Source: Janthinobacterium sp. CG3
GTDB lineage: Bacteria > Pseudomonadota > Gammaproteobacteria > Burkholderiales > Burkholderiaceae_D
Assembly: GCF_000344615.1 (NCBI RefSeq)
Contig: NZ_KB467824.1
Span: 909,658-973,657 of the forward strand
DNA length: 64,000 nucleotides
Direction of reading: 5' to 3'
Part shown: one piece after another, positions 25,753 to 32,844 of the stretch
Numbering within the stretch: the first letter of the stretch is position 1
Layout: every line of letters begins with the position of its first letter
Program-made: the position numbers and the translations under genes
The notes under the pieces: generated by a model
Databases searched by the model: none
What the model was told of the DNA's origin: nothing
Seen by the model: only the letters and a program-made list of their open reading frames with translations

Positions 25753-25881
25753 TCCGTCGGGCGGTTTGGCAGGAATAATCTTATTACTGTCATTTGCGCC
25801 AACTCGCGGTCGCCCTAGAATACCTGGGTGCCTCGATACAGCCGATCGGGGCTTTCCCACCATTTTCAAGGAGCCATCACC

Positions 25882-26190
25882 ATGCTGGAACTCAGACCAA
25901 GCTGCGAGCACTGCGACATCGATCTACCTCCAGCCTCGGCGGAGGCGCGCATTTGCACTTATGAGTGCACGTTTTGCGTCTCCTGCGTCGACACCGTCTT
26001 GCACAACGTCTGCCCGAACTGCGGCGGTGGTTTCATTGCGCGCCCGGTCCGGCCGGCGCACAACTGGAAGGGCAACAACTATCTCGGCGCGGACCCGGCC
26101 GCCACCGTGCGCAAGCACCGGCCGGTTGACGCCGCCGTGCATGGCGAACTGCTGGCCAAGCTGCGCGAAGTGCCGCCCGCCCAACGTTGA
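25882..26190 (+). CDS. DUF1272 small zinc-ribbon-like protein
   Basis: 102 residues from the ATG at 25882, with AAGGAG 8 bases upstream. The sequence MLELRPSCEHCDIDLPP...ARICTYECTFCVSCVDTVLHNVCPNCGGGF is the DUF1272 signature, rich in CxxC pairs that should bind zinc. FIARPVRP is also conserved. The biochemical role is unknown. A -10-like TAGAAT at 25816-25821 with TTGCGC 16 bp upstream may drive it. Immediately downstream lies the first of the two repeated RNA/terminator elements. Confidence 0.85.
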   Translation: MLELRPSCEHCDIDLPPASAEARICTYECTFCVSCVDTVLHNVCPNCGGGFIARPVRPAHNWKGNNYLGADPAATVRKHRPVDAAVHGELLAKLREVPPAQR

Positions 26191-26205
26191 CGCGCGGCCG
26201 CGCCA

Positions 26206-26343
26206 AGATATTCATCAGGCTTATCGGTGACATCATGCATATAAATTGGATTTATATGTCACGGCGCAGCATACTGCATCTGTCTCCTCTATTCTCCTCC
26301 AAGAAAATAGATTCAGCCCGCTCTCCGTAGCGGGCTTTTTTTA
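26206..26343 (+). ncRNA. Candidate small RNA element, copy 1
   Basis: The segment 26231-26342 is about 89% identical, without gaps, to 27021-27132, exactly 790 bp downstream. Weaker, spaced matches (AGATAT, TTATC) extend to 26206 like promoter boxes. It ends in an 8-bp GC-rich stem and T7. Just upstream is an invariant CU-rich stretch (TCTCCTCTATT, then TCCTCCAAG) that is complementary to Shine-Dalgarno sequences. All stem bases are conserved; changes fall in the terminator loop and elsewhere. A 31-codon reading frame (26235-26330, containing YMSRRSILHLSPLFSS) is also conserved in part, so a tiny peptide is an alternative. It may instead act only as an extended 3' end of the DUF1272 transcript. 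Confidence 0.5.
26315..26343 (+). terminator. Intrinsic terminator of copy 1 element
   Basis: Perfect 8-bp stem AGCCCGCT / AGCGGGCT with a 6-nt loop (CTCCGT), followed by seven T residues. It also terminates anything read from the DUF1272 gene. Confidence 0.9.
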
Positions 26344-26564
26344 TGCGCGCGGCATGGGCGCACTCTTGCGGGTGAAAATCTCGCCGCGAGCCGGCCATGC
26401 CGTAGCCGGTAGTGGGCGGCGCGCGGCTTGCGCTGTGTCAAGTTGTGGCGGTTCCAGCTCTCCGGGGGCACTGGGCGCTAGTCGGCCGAAGCGGACTGTC
26501 GTGTCTAAATGCCTCATTTATATTATCATTTGGCTTGGTAATCCCACGGATACAAGGAGATATG

Positions 26565-26957
26565 ATGTTCAGTCATGTAATGATTGGTTCGAACGACATC
26601 GAACAGGCAAAGCATTTTTATGACGCCGTCCTCGCAACGTTCGGGGCGGGCGAGCCATTCCGTAATCAAGCAGATTCCGGTCACAAGCGCCTCTTCTACC
26701 GGCACGACGGCAGTACTTTTTGCATCAGCGAGCCGATCGACGGGGAAGCGGCGACGTGTGCGAACGGCGGCACGATAGGCTTCAAATGCAGCTCGCCCGA
26801 ACAAGTGCAGCAATTTCACGACACTGCGGTCGCGCATGGCGGCCAGTCGATTGAAGACCCGCCGGGCCTGCGTGACGGCGCCATGGGGGCCATGCACCTG
26901 GCCTATGTTCGTGACCCGGACGGCAATAAGCTCTGCGCAATCTACCGTCCGAAATAA
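26565..26957 (+). CDS. VOC family protein (glyoxalase/bleomycin-resistance type)
   Basis: 130 residues from the second of two adjacent ATGs (26565), which stands 5 bases after AAGGAG; the ATG at 26562 is too close. The protein shows one full VOC module: MFSHVMIGSNDIEQAKHFYDAVLATFG at the start and HLAYVRDPDGNKLCAIYRP at the end, the usual glyoxalase-fold beginning and metal-ligand end. Metal-dependent lyase, isomerase or binding functions all occur in this family and none can be chosen. The upstream 200 bp (26344-26564) hold no other gene; TATTAT at 26521-26526 is a possible -10. The gene is AT-richer than its surroundings and is bracketed by the two repeated elements, as if it arrived or was duplicated as a cassette. 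Confidence 0.85.
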   Translation: MFSHVMIGSNDIEQAKHFYDAVLATFGAGEPFRNQADSGHKRLFYRHDGSTFCISEPIDGEAATCANGGTIGFKCSSPEQVQQFHDTAVAHGGQSIEDPPGLRDGAMGAMHLAYVRDPDGNKLCAIYRPK

Positions 26958-26995
26958 GCCATTCGTCTACCCGGGCGCGGAGTCTTTACCTGCGG

Positions 26996-27133
26996 AGATA
27001 TCACCAAATTTTATCTCTATCATCATGGAAATAAAGTGGTTTTATATGTCGCGCCGCAGCATAATGCATCTGTCTCCTCTATTTTCCTCCAAGATTATAG
27101 ATTCAGCCCGCTCTTCGCAGCGGGCTTTTTTTC
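26996..27133 (+). ncRNA. Candidate small RNA element, copy 2
   Basis: Second copy of the element at 26206. The core 27021-27132 aligns without gaps, and the CU-rich anti-Shine-Dalgarno-like stretch and terminator stem are unchanged. It starts about 40 bp after the VOC gene. The embedded reading frame (ATG 27025; containing FYMSRRSIMHLSPLFSS) loses the copy 1 stop codon and runs through the terminator. This argues that RNA structure rather than a peptide is conserved. Transcription start is not determinable. Confidence 0.5.
27105..27133 (+). terminator. Intrinsic terminator of copy 2 element
   Basis: The same 8-bp stem AGCCCGCT / AGCGGGCT with loop CTTCGC and T7. It would also end the VOC gene transcript. 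Confidence 0.9.
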
Positions 27134-27177
27134 GTTGAAATAGGGTGCCTGCGGCGGCGCCCGGCGGCGGAAAAAAC

Positions 27178-27206
27178 TTGACTCTCGGCAATACGTAGAC
27201 AATACT
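27178..27206 (+). promoter_or_regulatory. Predicted sigma70 promoter of the metalloprotease gene
   Basis: TTGACT (27178-27183), 17-bp spacer, AATACT (27201-27206). Transcription would start about 100 bp before the protease ATG. The leader contains AAGGAGGT near 27234, not at the gene start, following a possible 17-codon frame; its meaning is unclear. The 27134-27311 gap has no other gene. Confidence 0.45.
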
Positions 27207-27311
27207 TGTGGCGATGGAACTTGCTGGAAGGCAAGGAGGTAGCAGGAACCTGATACCGCTCAATTAAGTATGTTCGTAGGTCGGGTTCGCCCTCCCAGTG
27301 GAGACAGCATC

Positions 27312-29009
27312 ATGAAACAGCATCAGCCGCACAAGCCAACGCAGCAACGCCGCCTGCGCAACGGCGCCTACGCCATCGCCGCCGTGGCGATACTGGCCGG
27401 GGTAGGCATTGCCGCGCTGGCGCTGCCGCGGGACCCGGCCCGCGCCGCCGCGCCGGTGGCGGCCAGCGCGCAGCCGGGCGCAGCTACCCCAGGCGCAGTG
27501 GCGCCGGCGCTGGCCGCGCCGTCGGTGTTTCCGCTGTCGCCGTTCGGCAGGCTGAACGCGGCCGGGCCGAAACGCCTCGCCGCCGCCGAGCCGGTAGCCG
27601 GGCCGCAGGCGCAGCGCAAGGCCGAACCGGCGGCCTACGAAACAATGGAAATGCCGGCCGACTTCGTGCCGGTCAGCGCCGACGGCGCGACCGAGAATGC
27701 GCCGTTCGCCCGCATCCGCCTGGCCGAATTCTCGTCGGGCCAGCGCGCCATCGACCTGCTGGGCGCCGACCTGGCGCCGGTGGCCAACTGGTACGGCATG
27801 ACGGCCGCCTCGCTGAGCCAACTGCTGCTGAGCGACGCCAGCGTGCACCTGGACCGCAAGGGCCGCATCGTCCACATCGACGAGGGCGTCGGCGCCACCG
27901 CCGGCGGCGCCACCGCCGAGGCGACCACCGCCGCCACCGGCACCGCGACGGCCGCCAGCACCCCGTTCCCGCTCGACCAGACCTTCAAGCTGCATACCAA
28001 GCCCGACTCGACGCGCGTGCTGTTTATCGACTTCAACGGGCAGGACGCGAATCCGGGGTTCGACCTCGACAAAGTGGCCGCCACCTACAGCACCGCCGAA
28101 CGCCTGCTGATTCAAAAAGTGTGGCAGCGCGTGGCGGAAGACTTCGCCGCCTTCGATGTCGACGTCACCACCGAGGCGCCGGCCGTCGTCGCCGGCAAGA
28201 TCGGCGCGACCGTCCTGGTGACGCCGCAAACGAGTAGCGCCGGCGGCTACGCCTACCTGAATTCGTTCGCCGCTTTCGCCGCCAACGCCGCGCCGGCGTT
28301 CTGCTTCCCGAACAACCTGGCGAACAGCGAAAAGCCGATCGCCGAATGCGTCTCGCACGAGGCCGGCCACACGCTGGGCCTGCGCCACCAGGGTACGGCC
28401 GCCACCGCCTACTACACCGGCCACGGCGACGGCCAGACCGGCTGGGCGCCCATCATGGGCGTCGGCTACTATAAGAACCTGACCCAGTGGTCGAAGGGCC
28501 AGTACCTGGGCGCCGACAACAAGGAAGACGCCTATGCGGTGATGGCGCGCCAGGGTCTGAAAGCGCGCGTCGACGACCACGGCGGCGCGCCGGCGCTGGC
28601 CACCACGCTAACCGGCGTCAACGCCAACGGCCTGTCGAACCTGAACTTTGGCGGTCTCGTCGGCGTGCCGGGCGACGTCGACATGTTCCGCTTCGTCGCC
28701 GGTGCCGGCATGCTGACCCTGAAGGCGGCCGGCGCCGCGCTCGGCAGCAACGTCGACATCCTGCTGCAGGTGTACGACGGCGCCGGCCGGCTGCTGGCCA
28801 GCGCCAACCCGGTCGACGGCCTCGACGCCAGCCTGAGCGTCAACCTCGCCCTGCCGGGCACCTACTACGTCAGCGTCACCGGCGCCGGCGTCGGCGATCC
28901 GCTGAAAACCGGGTATACCAACTACGGCAGCATCGGCCGCTACAGCGTCAGCGCTAGCGCGGCGCTGGCGCTTCCATCCCTCAAGCTGGCCGCCGCGCCG
29001 ACACGCTAA
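27312..29009 (+). CDS. Secreted metzincin-like zinc metalloprotease with PPC domain
   Basis: 565 residues from the ATG at 27312 (GGAGA upstream). The basic start and hydrophobic stretch (AIAAVAILAGVGIAALALP) form a signal peptide or anchor. A long alanine/proline-rich propeptide-like region runs to ~residue 230. The catalytic domain (~235-420) holds the extended zinc motif HEAGHTLGLRH, H349ExxH353xxGxxH359, followed by an IMGVGYY stretch whose methionine could be the Met-turn. The last ~120 residues (DVDMFRFVAGAGMLTLKAAG..., DILLQVYDGAGRLLAS, GTYYVSVTGAG) form a bacterial pre-peptidase C-terminal (PPC) domain, usually removed after secretion. The exact peptidase family is not certain. Probably exported and active outside the cell. 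Confidence 0.85.
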   Translation: MKQHQPHKPTQQRRLRNGAYAIAAVAILAGVGIAALALPRDPARAAAPVAASAQPGAATPGAVAPALAAPSVFPLSPFGRLNAAGPKRLAAAEPVAGPQAQRKAEPAAYETMEMPADFVPVSADGATENAPFARIRLAEFSSGQRAIDLLGADLAPVANWYGMTAASLSQLLLSDASVHLDRKGRIVHIDEGVGATAGGATAEATTAATGTATAASTPFPLDQTFKLHTKPDSTRVLFIDFNGQDANPGFDLDKVAATYSTAERLLIQKVWQRVAEDFAAFDVDVTTEAPAVVAGKIGATVLVTPQTSSAGGYAYLNSFAAFAANAAPAFCFPNNLANSEKPIAECVSHEAGHTLGLRHQGTAATAYYTGHGDGQTGWAPIMGVGYYKNLTQWSKGQYLGADNKEDAYAVMARQGLKARVDDHGGAPALATTLTGVNANGLSNLNFGGLVGVPGDVDMFRFVAGAGMLTLKAAGAALGSNVDILLQVYDGAGRLLASANPVDGLDASLSVNLALPGTYYVSVTGAGVGDPLKTGYTNYGSIGRYSVSASAALALPSLKLAAAPTR

Positions 29010-29084
29010 GCCCGCCAGCGCCCGAAGGCGGGGTTGAATCCGCCGGTAGCCTAGCGGGCCGCTACGCTGAAAATCATCCCAATG

Positions 29085-29126
29085 CATAACCCCGGGCTCG
29101 GACCTTCAGGTCTGGCCCCGGGCTTA
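29085..29126. repeat. Imperfect palindrome of the GGGGTCAGACC family
   Basis: Arms of about 19 bp around a TTCA loop (…CGGACC-TTCA-GGTCTG…), imperfectly paired and followed by CCTTGGTTTTG. The loop and right arm match the perfect copy at 32789. It lies downstream of the protease gene but has no T-run, so it is not a clear terminator. Confidence 0.6.
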
Positions 29127-29183
29127 TGCCCTTGGTTTTGATGAATTTAACGCCGGGGTGTAAAACAGCTTGAATTTATGCGG

Positions 29184-29189
29184 TACAAT
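29184..29189 (+). promoter_or_regulatory. Possible -10 element of the acyl-CoA operon
   Basis: TACAAT about 100 bp before the first acyl-CoA dehydrogenase gene. No good -35 at 16-18 bp. A half-palindrome GAACGGTCGTGC follows at 29196-29207 and might be an operator for a TetR-type regulator; this is speculative. Confidence 0.3.
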
Positions 29190-29286
29190 CATTGTGAACG
29201 GTCGTGCTTTTTTAAGTGCCGATAACAAAGATGGCCTCGACATTGCGCCACCATCGGGTTTTTCGAGGTTCCGACAAGGAGACAGC

Positions 29287-30477
29287 ATGGATTTGAACTA
29301 TACCGCCGAGGATACGGCGTTCCGCGCCAGCGCGCGCGCTTTCCTCGACGCCCATTTGCCGGCCGAGCTGCAGCAAAAGGTGCGCCACCATCTGCGCCTG
29401 TCGAAGGACGACATCGTGCGCTGGCATAAGATTGTCGCCAAACAGGGTTGGGCCGCGCCCGGCTGGCCGGTTGAGCACGGCGGCACCGGCTGGAACGCGG
29501 TGCAGCGGCATATCTGGGAAGACGAGTGCGCCCGCGCCGGCACGCCGCCCATCCTGCCGTTCGGCGTCAACATGGTGGCGCCCGTGATCATGGCCTTCGG
29601 CAACGAGGCGCAGAAAGCCCATTACCTGCCGCGCATCCTCCATTGCGACGACTGGTGGTGCCAGGGTTATTCGGAGCCGGGCGCCGGCTCCGACCTGGCG
29701 TCGCTAAACACCACCGCCGAGCGCCAGGGCGACGACTACATCGTCAACGGCCAGAAGACCTGGACCACGCTGGGCCAGCACGCCGACATGATTTTCTGCC
29801 TGGTGCGCACCGACAGCGGCGTGCGCAAGCAGGAGGGCATATCCTTCCTGCTCATCGACATGAAGACGCCCGGCATCACGGTGCGCCCGATCATCATGCT
29901 CGACGAGGACCACGAGGTCAACGAGGTGTTCTTCGATGACGTCCGGGTGCCGGTGCAGAACCTGGTCGGCCAGGAAAACCGCGGCTGGACCTACGCCAAA
30001 TACCTGCTCGGCCACGAGCGCACCGGCATCGCCGCCGTAGGCCGTTCGCGCCGCGAGCTGCTGTTCCTCAAGCGCCTGGCGACGCAGCACCACAAGCGCG
30101 GCGAACCCTTGCTCGACGACGCGCTGTTCGCGGCCAAGGTCGCCACGCTGGAGATCGAGCTGATGGCGCTGGAGATGACGGTGCTGCGCGTGATCGCCCA
30201 GGAGAACCAGGCGCCGGGTCCGCAGGCGTCGATGCTCAAGGTGCGCGGCTCGGAAATCCAGCAGCAATTGACCGAGTTGATGGTCGAGGCGCTCGGTCCC
30301 GACGCCTTGCCCTTCGATCCGGCGTATCTGGAGGGCCGCGCCGGGCACAGCGCCGCCGGCGACGACGCCGCCGCGCCGCTGGCCGGCTACTACTTCAATT
30401 ATCGCAAGACCTCGATCTACGGCGGCTCGAACGAGATTCAAAAAAACATCATCACCCAGATGATTCTGGGCCTGTGA
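29287..30477 (+). CDS. Acyl-CoA dehydrogenase (large-subunit type)
   Basis: 396 residues from the ATG at 29287 with AAGGAGACAGC directly upstream. FAD acyl-CoA dehydrogenase features: GYSEPGAGSDLASLNTTAERQGDDYIVNGQKTWTTLGQHAD (flavin/substrate loop), FDDVRVPVQNLVGQENRGW, and the C-terminal IYGGSNEIQKNIITQMILGL. It resembles proteins annotated as the large subunit of pimeloyl-CoA-type dehydrogenases. It is followed 9 nt later by a second, smaller acyl-CoA dehydrogenase, as in heteromeric enzymes. It should oxidise an acyl-CoA to the enoyl-CoA with electrons passed to ETF. The substrate is not readable; the downstream hydratases indicate a dedicated beta-oxidation route. Confidence 0.88.
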   Translation: MDLNYTAEDTAFRASARAFLDAHLPAELQQKVRHHLRLSKDDIVRWHKIVAKQGWAAPGWPVEHGGTGWNAVQRHIWEDECARAGTPPILPFGVNMVAPVIMAFGNEAQKAHYLPRILHCDDWWCQGYSEPGAGSDLASLNTTAERQGDDYIVNGQKTWTTLGQHADMIFCLVRTDSGVRKQEGISFLLIDMKTPGITVRPIIMLDEDHEVNEVFFDDVRVPVQNLVGQENRGWTYAKYLLGHERTGIAAVGRSRRELLFLKRLATQHHKRGEPLLDDALFAAKVATLEIELMALEMTVLRVIAQENQAPGPQASMLKVRGSEIQQQLTELMVEALGPDALPFDPAYLEGRAGHSAAGDDAAAPLAGYYFNYRKTSIYGGSNEIQKNIITQMILGL

Positions 30478-30486
30478 GGAGACGAC

Positions 30487-31626
30487 ATGGATTTCACCTT
30501 CAAAGAAGAGCAGCGGCAGTTCGCCGACGCCCTGCGTCGCTGGGTCGACAAAGACTACAGTTTCGAGGCGCGTAACAAGATCATCCATTCCGAGGCCGGC
30601 GTGTCCGACGCCGCCTGGGCCACGCTGGCCGAGCTGGGCATGACGGCGCTGCCGGTGCCGGAGGCGCAGGGCGGCTTCAACGGCAGCGCCGTCGACATGC
30701 TGGTGGTGATGCAGGAACTGGGCCGCGGCCTGGTGGTCGAGCCCTACCTGGCGACCGTGCTGGGCGCCGAGTTCCTGCGCCTGGGCGGCGGCCACGACGC
30801 GCTGCTGCAGCAAGTTGCCGCCGGCGAACTGAAGCTGGCCTGCGCGCTGGGCGAGAAGCAGGCGCGCCACGACTTGTTCGACATTCGCACCCGCGCCACG
30901 CCGTCCGGCGAAGGTTACCTGCTCGACGGCGCCAAGAGCGTGGTGCTGCACGGCGCGCAGGCGGGCGCGCTGATCGTTTCGGCGCGCAGCGGCGGCGAAC
31001 AGCGCGACAGCGCCGGCATCTCCCTGTTCGTGGTGCCGGCCGACAGCGCCGGCGTCGGCGTGCGCGACTACCGCACCATCGACGGCCAGCGCGCCGCCAG
31101 CATCACCTTCACGCAGGTGTGGCTGCCGGCGGCCAGCCTGCTGGGCGCGGCTGGCGCCGGCTGGGACATCCTCGACGCGGCGGCCGACTACGGCGCCACA
31201 CTGCTGTGCGCCGAGGCGGTCGGAGCGATGGACGCGATCTTCGCGGCGACGCTGGAATACCTGAAGACGCGCACCCAGTTCGGCGCGCCGATCGGCAAGT
31301 TCCAGGCGCTGCAGCACCGCATGGCCGACATGTTCATCCACCTGGAACAGGCCCGTTCGATGGCGATGCTGGCGGCCGGCAAAGTCGGCTCCAGCGACGC
31401 CGAGGAGCGCCGCCGCACGGTGTCGGCGGCCAAGGTCCGGGTCGGCCAGGCGGCCAAGTTCGTCGGCCAGCAGGCGGTGCAGCTGCACGGCGGCATCGGC
31501 GTGACCAACGAGCTGCCGGCCGCGCACCACTTCAAGCGTCTGACGATGATAGAGTTGACCCTGGGCGACAGCGACCACCACCTGGAGCGCTTCATCGCCC
31601 AGCCGGGTTTTAAACAGACCGCGTAA
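30487..31626 (+). CDS. Acyl-CoA dehydrogenase (small-subunit type)
   Basis: 379 residues, GAGGAGACGAC before the ATG. The family core is recognisable (FADALRRWVDKDYSFEARNKI, VMQELGRGLVVEPYLATVL, LEYLKTRTQFGAPIGKFQALQHRMADM, QLHGGIGVTNELPAAHHFKRL). The middle region is less canonical than in the preceding gene and the usual W(I)(T/S) flavin motif is not obvious. This fits a partner subunit in an alpha2beta2 acyl-CoA dehydrogenase (compare ChsE1/ChsE2 or PimC/PimD). It is encoded in one operon with the large subunit and two MaoC proteins. Whether it is active alone cannot be said. Confidence 0.85.
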   Translation: MDFTFKEEQRQFADALRRWVDKDYSFEARNKIIHSEAGVSDAAWATLAELGMTALPVPEAQGGFNGSAVDMLVVMQELGRGLVVEPYLATVLGAEFLRLGGGHDALLQQVAAGELKLACALGEKQARHDLFDIRTRATPSGEGYLLDGAKSVVLHGAQAGALIVSARSGGEQRDSAGISLFVVPADSAGVGVRDYRTIDGQRAASITFTQVWLPAASLLGAAGAGWDILDAAADYGATLLCAEAVGAMDAIFAATLEYLKTRTQFGAPIGKFQALQHRMADMFIHLEQARSMAMLAAGKVGSSDAEERRRTVSAAKVRVGQAAKFVGQQAVQLHGGIGVTNELPAAHHFKRLTMIELTLGDSDHHLERFIAQPGFKQTA

Positions 31627-31644
31627 GCGCACAAGGGACAGCAT

Positions 31645-32127
31645 ATGGCAGGCACGAACTACATGTATTTCGAGGATTTTTTCGTCGGCCAGCAGCTCGA
31701 CATGGGCAGCCGCTTGGTGACGGAGGAGGAAATCATCGTCTTCGCCGCCCAGTTCGATCCGCAACCCTTCCACATCGACCACGAGGCGGCGGCGCAGTCG
31801 ATCTTCGGCGGCGTCATCGCCAGCGGCTGGCACACCTGCAGCATGATGATGCGGATGGTCGTCGACGGCGTGCTGGGCGGCTCGTCGAGCATGGGTTCGC
31901 CCGGCTTGGATTGCGTGCGCTGGATCAAGCCGGTGCGCGGCGGCGACACGCTGAGCGTTGCCTACATCACCAAGGAAGTGCGGCCGTCGGCGTCGAAGCC
32001 GGACCGCGGCGTGGTGGTGTCGCTGTGGCAGGCGACTAACCAGCACGGCGAGGTGGTGGCGACCATCGAGGGCATGGGCATGTTCCGGCGCCGTCCGGGC
32101 GCGGCCGCGGAGGTTGGCGATGCGTGA
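31645..32127 (+). CDS. MaoC-like enoyl-CoA hydratase
   Basis: 160 residues with an AAGGGACAGC ribosome binding site. Hot-dog fold hydratase pattern: YFEDFFVGQQLDMGSRLVTEEEIIVFAAQFDPQPFHIDHEAA, with the Asp-His pair of the hydratase 2 motif (FDPQPFHID) and FGGVIASGWHTCSMMMRM. It would hydrate an enoyl-CoA made by the preceding dehydrogenases. Its end overlaps the next MaoC gene by 8 nt, so the two are coupled and may form a heteromer. Confidence 0.85.
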   Translation: MAGTNYMYFEDFFVGQQLDMGSRLVTEEEIIVFAAQFDPQPFHIDHEAAAQSIFGGVIASGWHTCSMMMRMVVDGVLGGSSSMGSPGLDCVRWIKPVRGGDTLSVAYITKEVRPSASKPDRGVVVSLWQATNQHGEVVATIEGMGMFRRRPGAAAEVGDA

Positions 32128-32575
32128 GATCGCCAACCTGGCCGACACCAAGGCGCTGGTCGGGCAGGAGGTGGCGCTGTCGGAGTGGGTCGAGATCACC
32201 CAGGAGCGCATCAACGGCTTCGCCGACGCCACCAACGACCACCAGTGGATCCACGTCGACGTCGAGCGCTGCCAACGCGAGTCGCCCTACGGCACCACCG
32301 TCGCGCACGGCTTTTTGACGCTGGCGATGGTGCCGGCGATGCTGCAAAACGCGCTGCGGCTGGTGGACGTCGGCATGGCCATCAACTACGGCTTGAACAA
32401 GGTGCGCTTCCCGGCGCCGGTGCCGGTCGGCAGCCGCCTGCGGGCGCGCCTGTCGATCCTGGCGGTGCACGACCTGGCCGACGGCGCGCAGATCGACTGG
32501 GGCGTGGCGATCGAGCGCGAGGGCGGCGACAAGCCGGTCTGCGTGGCCGAGTTCCTGATGCGCCGCTATCCGTAA
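32120..32575 (+). CDS. MaoC family dehydratase, second copy
   Basis: 151 residues from an ATG overlapping the previous gene, with GGAGG upstream. Shows ITQERINGFADATNDHQWIHVDVERCQRESPYGTTVAHGFLTLAMVPAML, the R-hydratase-type active site (D..HQWIH...A) typical of MaoC/NodN proteins. KVRFPAPVPVGSRLRARL is the usual second half. It is last in the operon. The following 269 bp to the convergent gene contain only repeats and an inverted repeat. Confidence 0.87.
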   Translation: MREIANLADTKALVGQEVALSEWVEITQERINGFADATNDHQWIHVDVERCQRESPYGTTVAHGFLTLAMVPAMLQNALRLVDVGMAINYGLNKVRFPAPVPVGSRLRARLSILAVHDLADGAQIDWGVAIEREGGDKPVCVAEFLMRRYP

Positions 32576-32618
32576 CTACCCACTGCACGCGCTGGGGTTG
32601 GGCCATATCGTTATACAC

Positions 32619-32666
32619 ATCGTTTTTCAGTGCTGACACCAAGAGCGTCCCGGACTGAAAAACGAT
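32619..32666. repeat. Perfect 13-bp inverted repeat between convergent genes
   Basis: ATCGTTTTTCAGT (32619-32631) and its exact complement (32654-32666) separated by 22 bp. Located where the plus-strand MaoC operon and the minus-strand dehydrogenase converge. It may be a bidirectional terminator or a trace of a mobile element; there is no long T-run after either arm. Confidence 0.55.
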
Positions 32667-32788
32667 GTTCTTCCACACTCCGCCCAAGAGATATGCAAAC
32701 TCGGCACCTTATCGGTATGAAGCATATTCCACCCGCCTAGAAGTGAAATAAGGGGGGGAGAAACGCGCTTCAAACCGGCGCCAAATCG

Positions 32789-32816
32789 CGGGGTCAGACC
32801 TTCAGGTCTGACCCCG
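32789..32816. repeat. Perfect palindrome CGGGGTCAGACC-TTCA-GGTCTGACCCCG
   Basis: 12-bp perfect arms with a TTCA loop. The same motif recurs, degraded, at 29085-29126 and as a half site at 21195. The right side is again followed by a GGTTT-containing stretch. Likely an intergenic REP-type repeat. Confidence 0.75.
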
Positions 32817-32844
32817 GCCTTGCGCCGTCGGTTTGCTTGTGGAA

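Noticed and set aside
27213..27265. A 17-codon frame (ATG 27214) with an AAGGAGGT inside, upstream of the metalloprotease
   Set aside because: Too short to judge, no ribosome binding site before it and no second copy to show conservation; may be chance.
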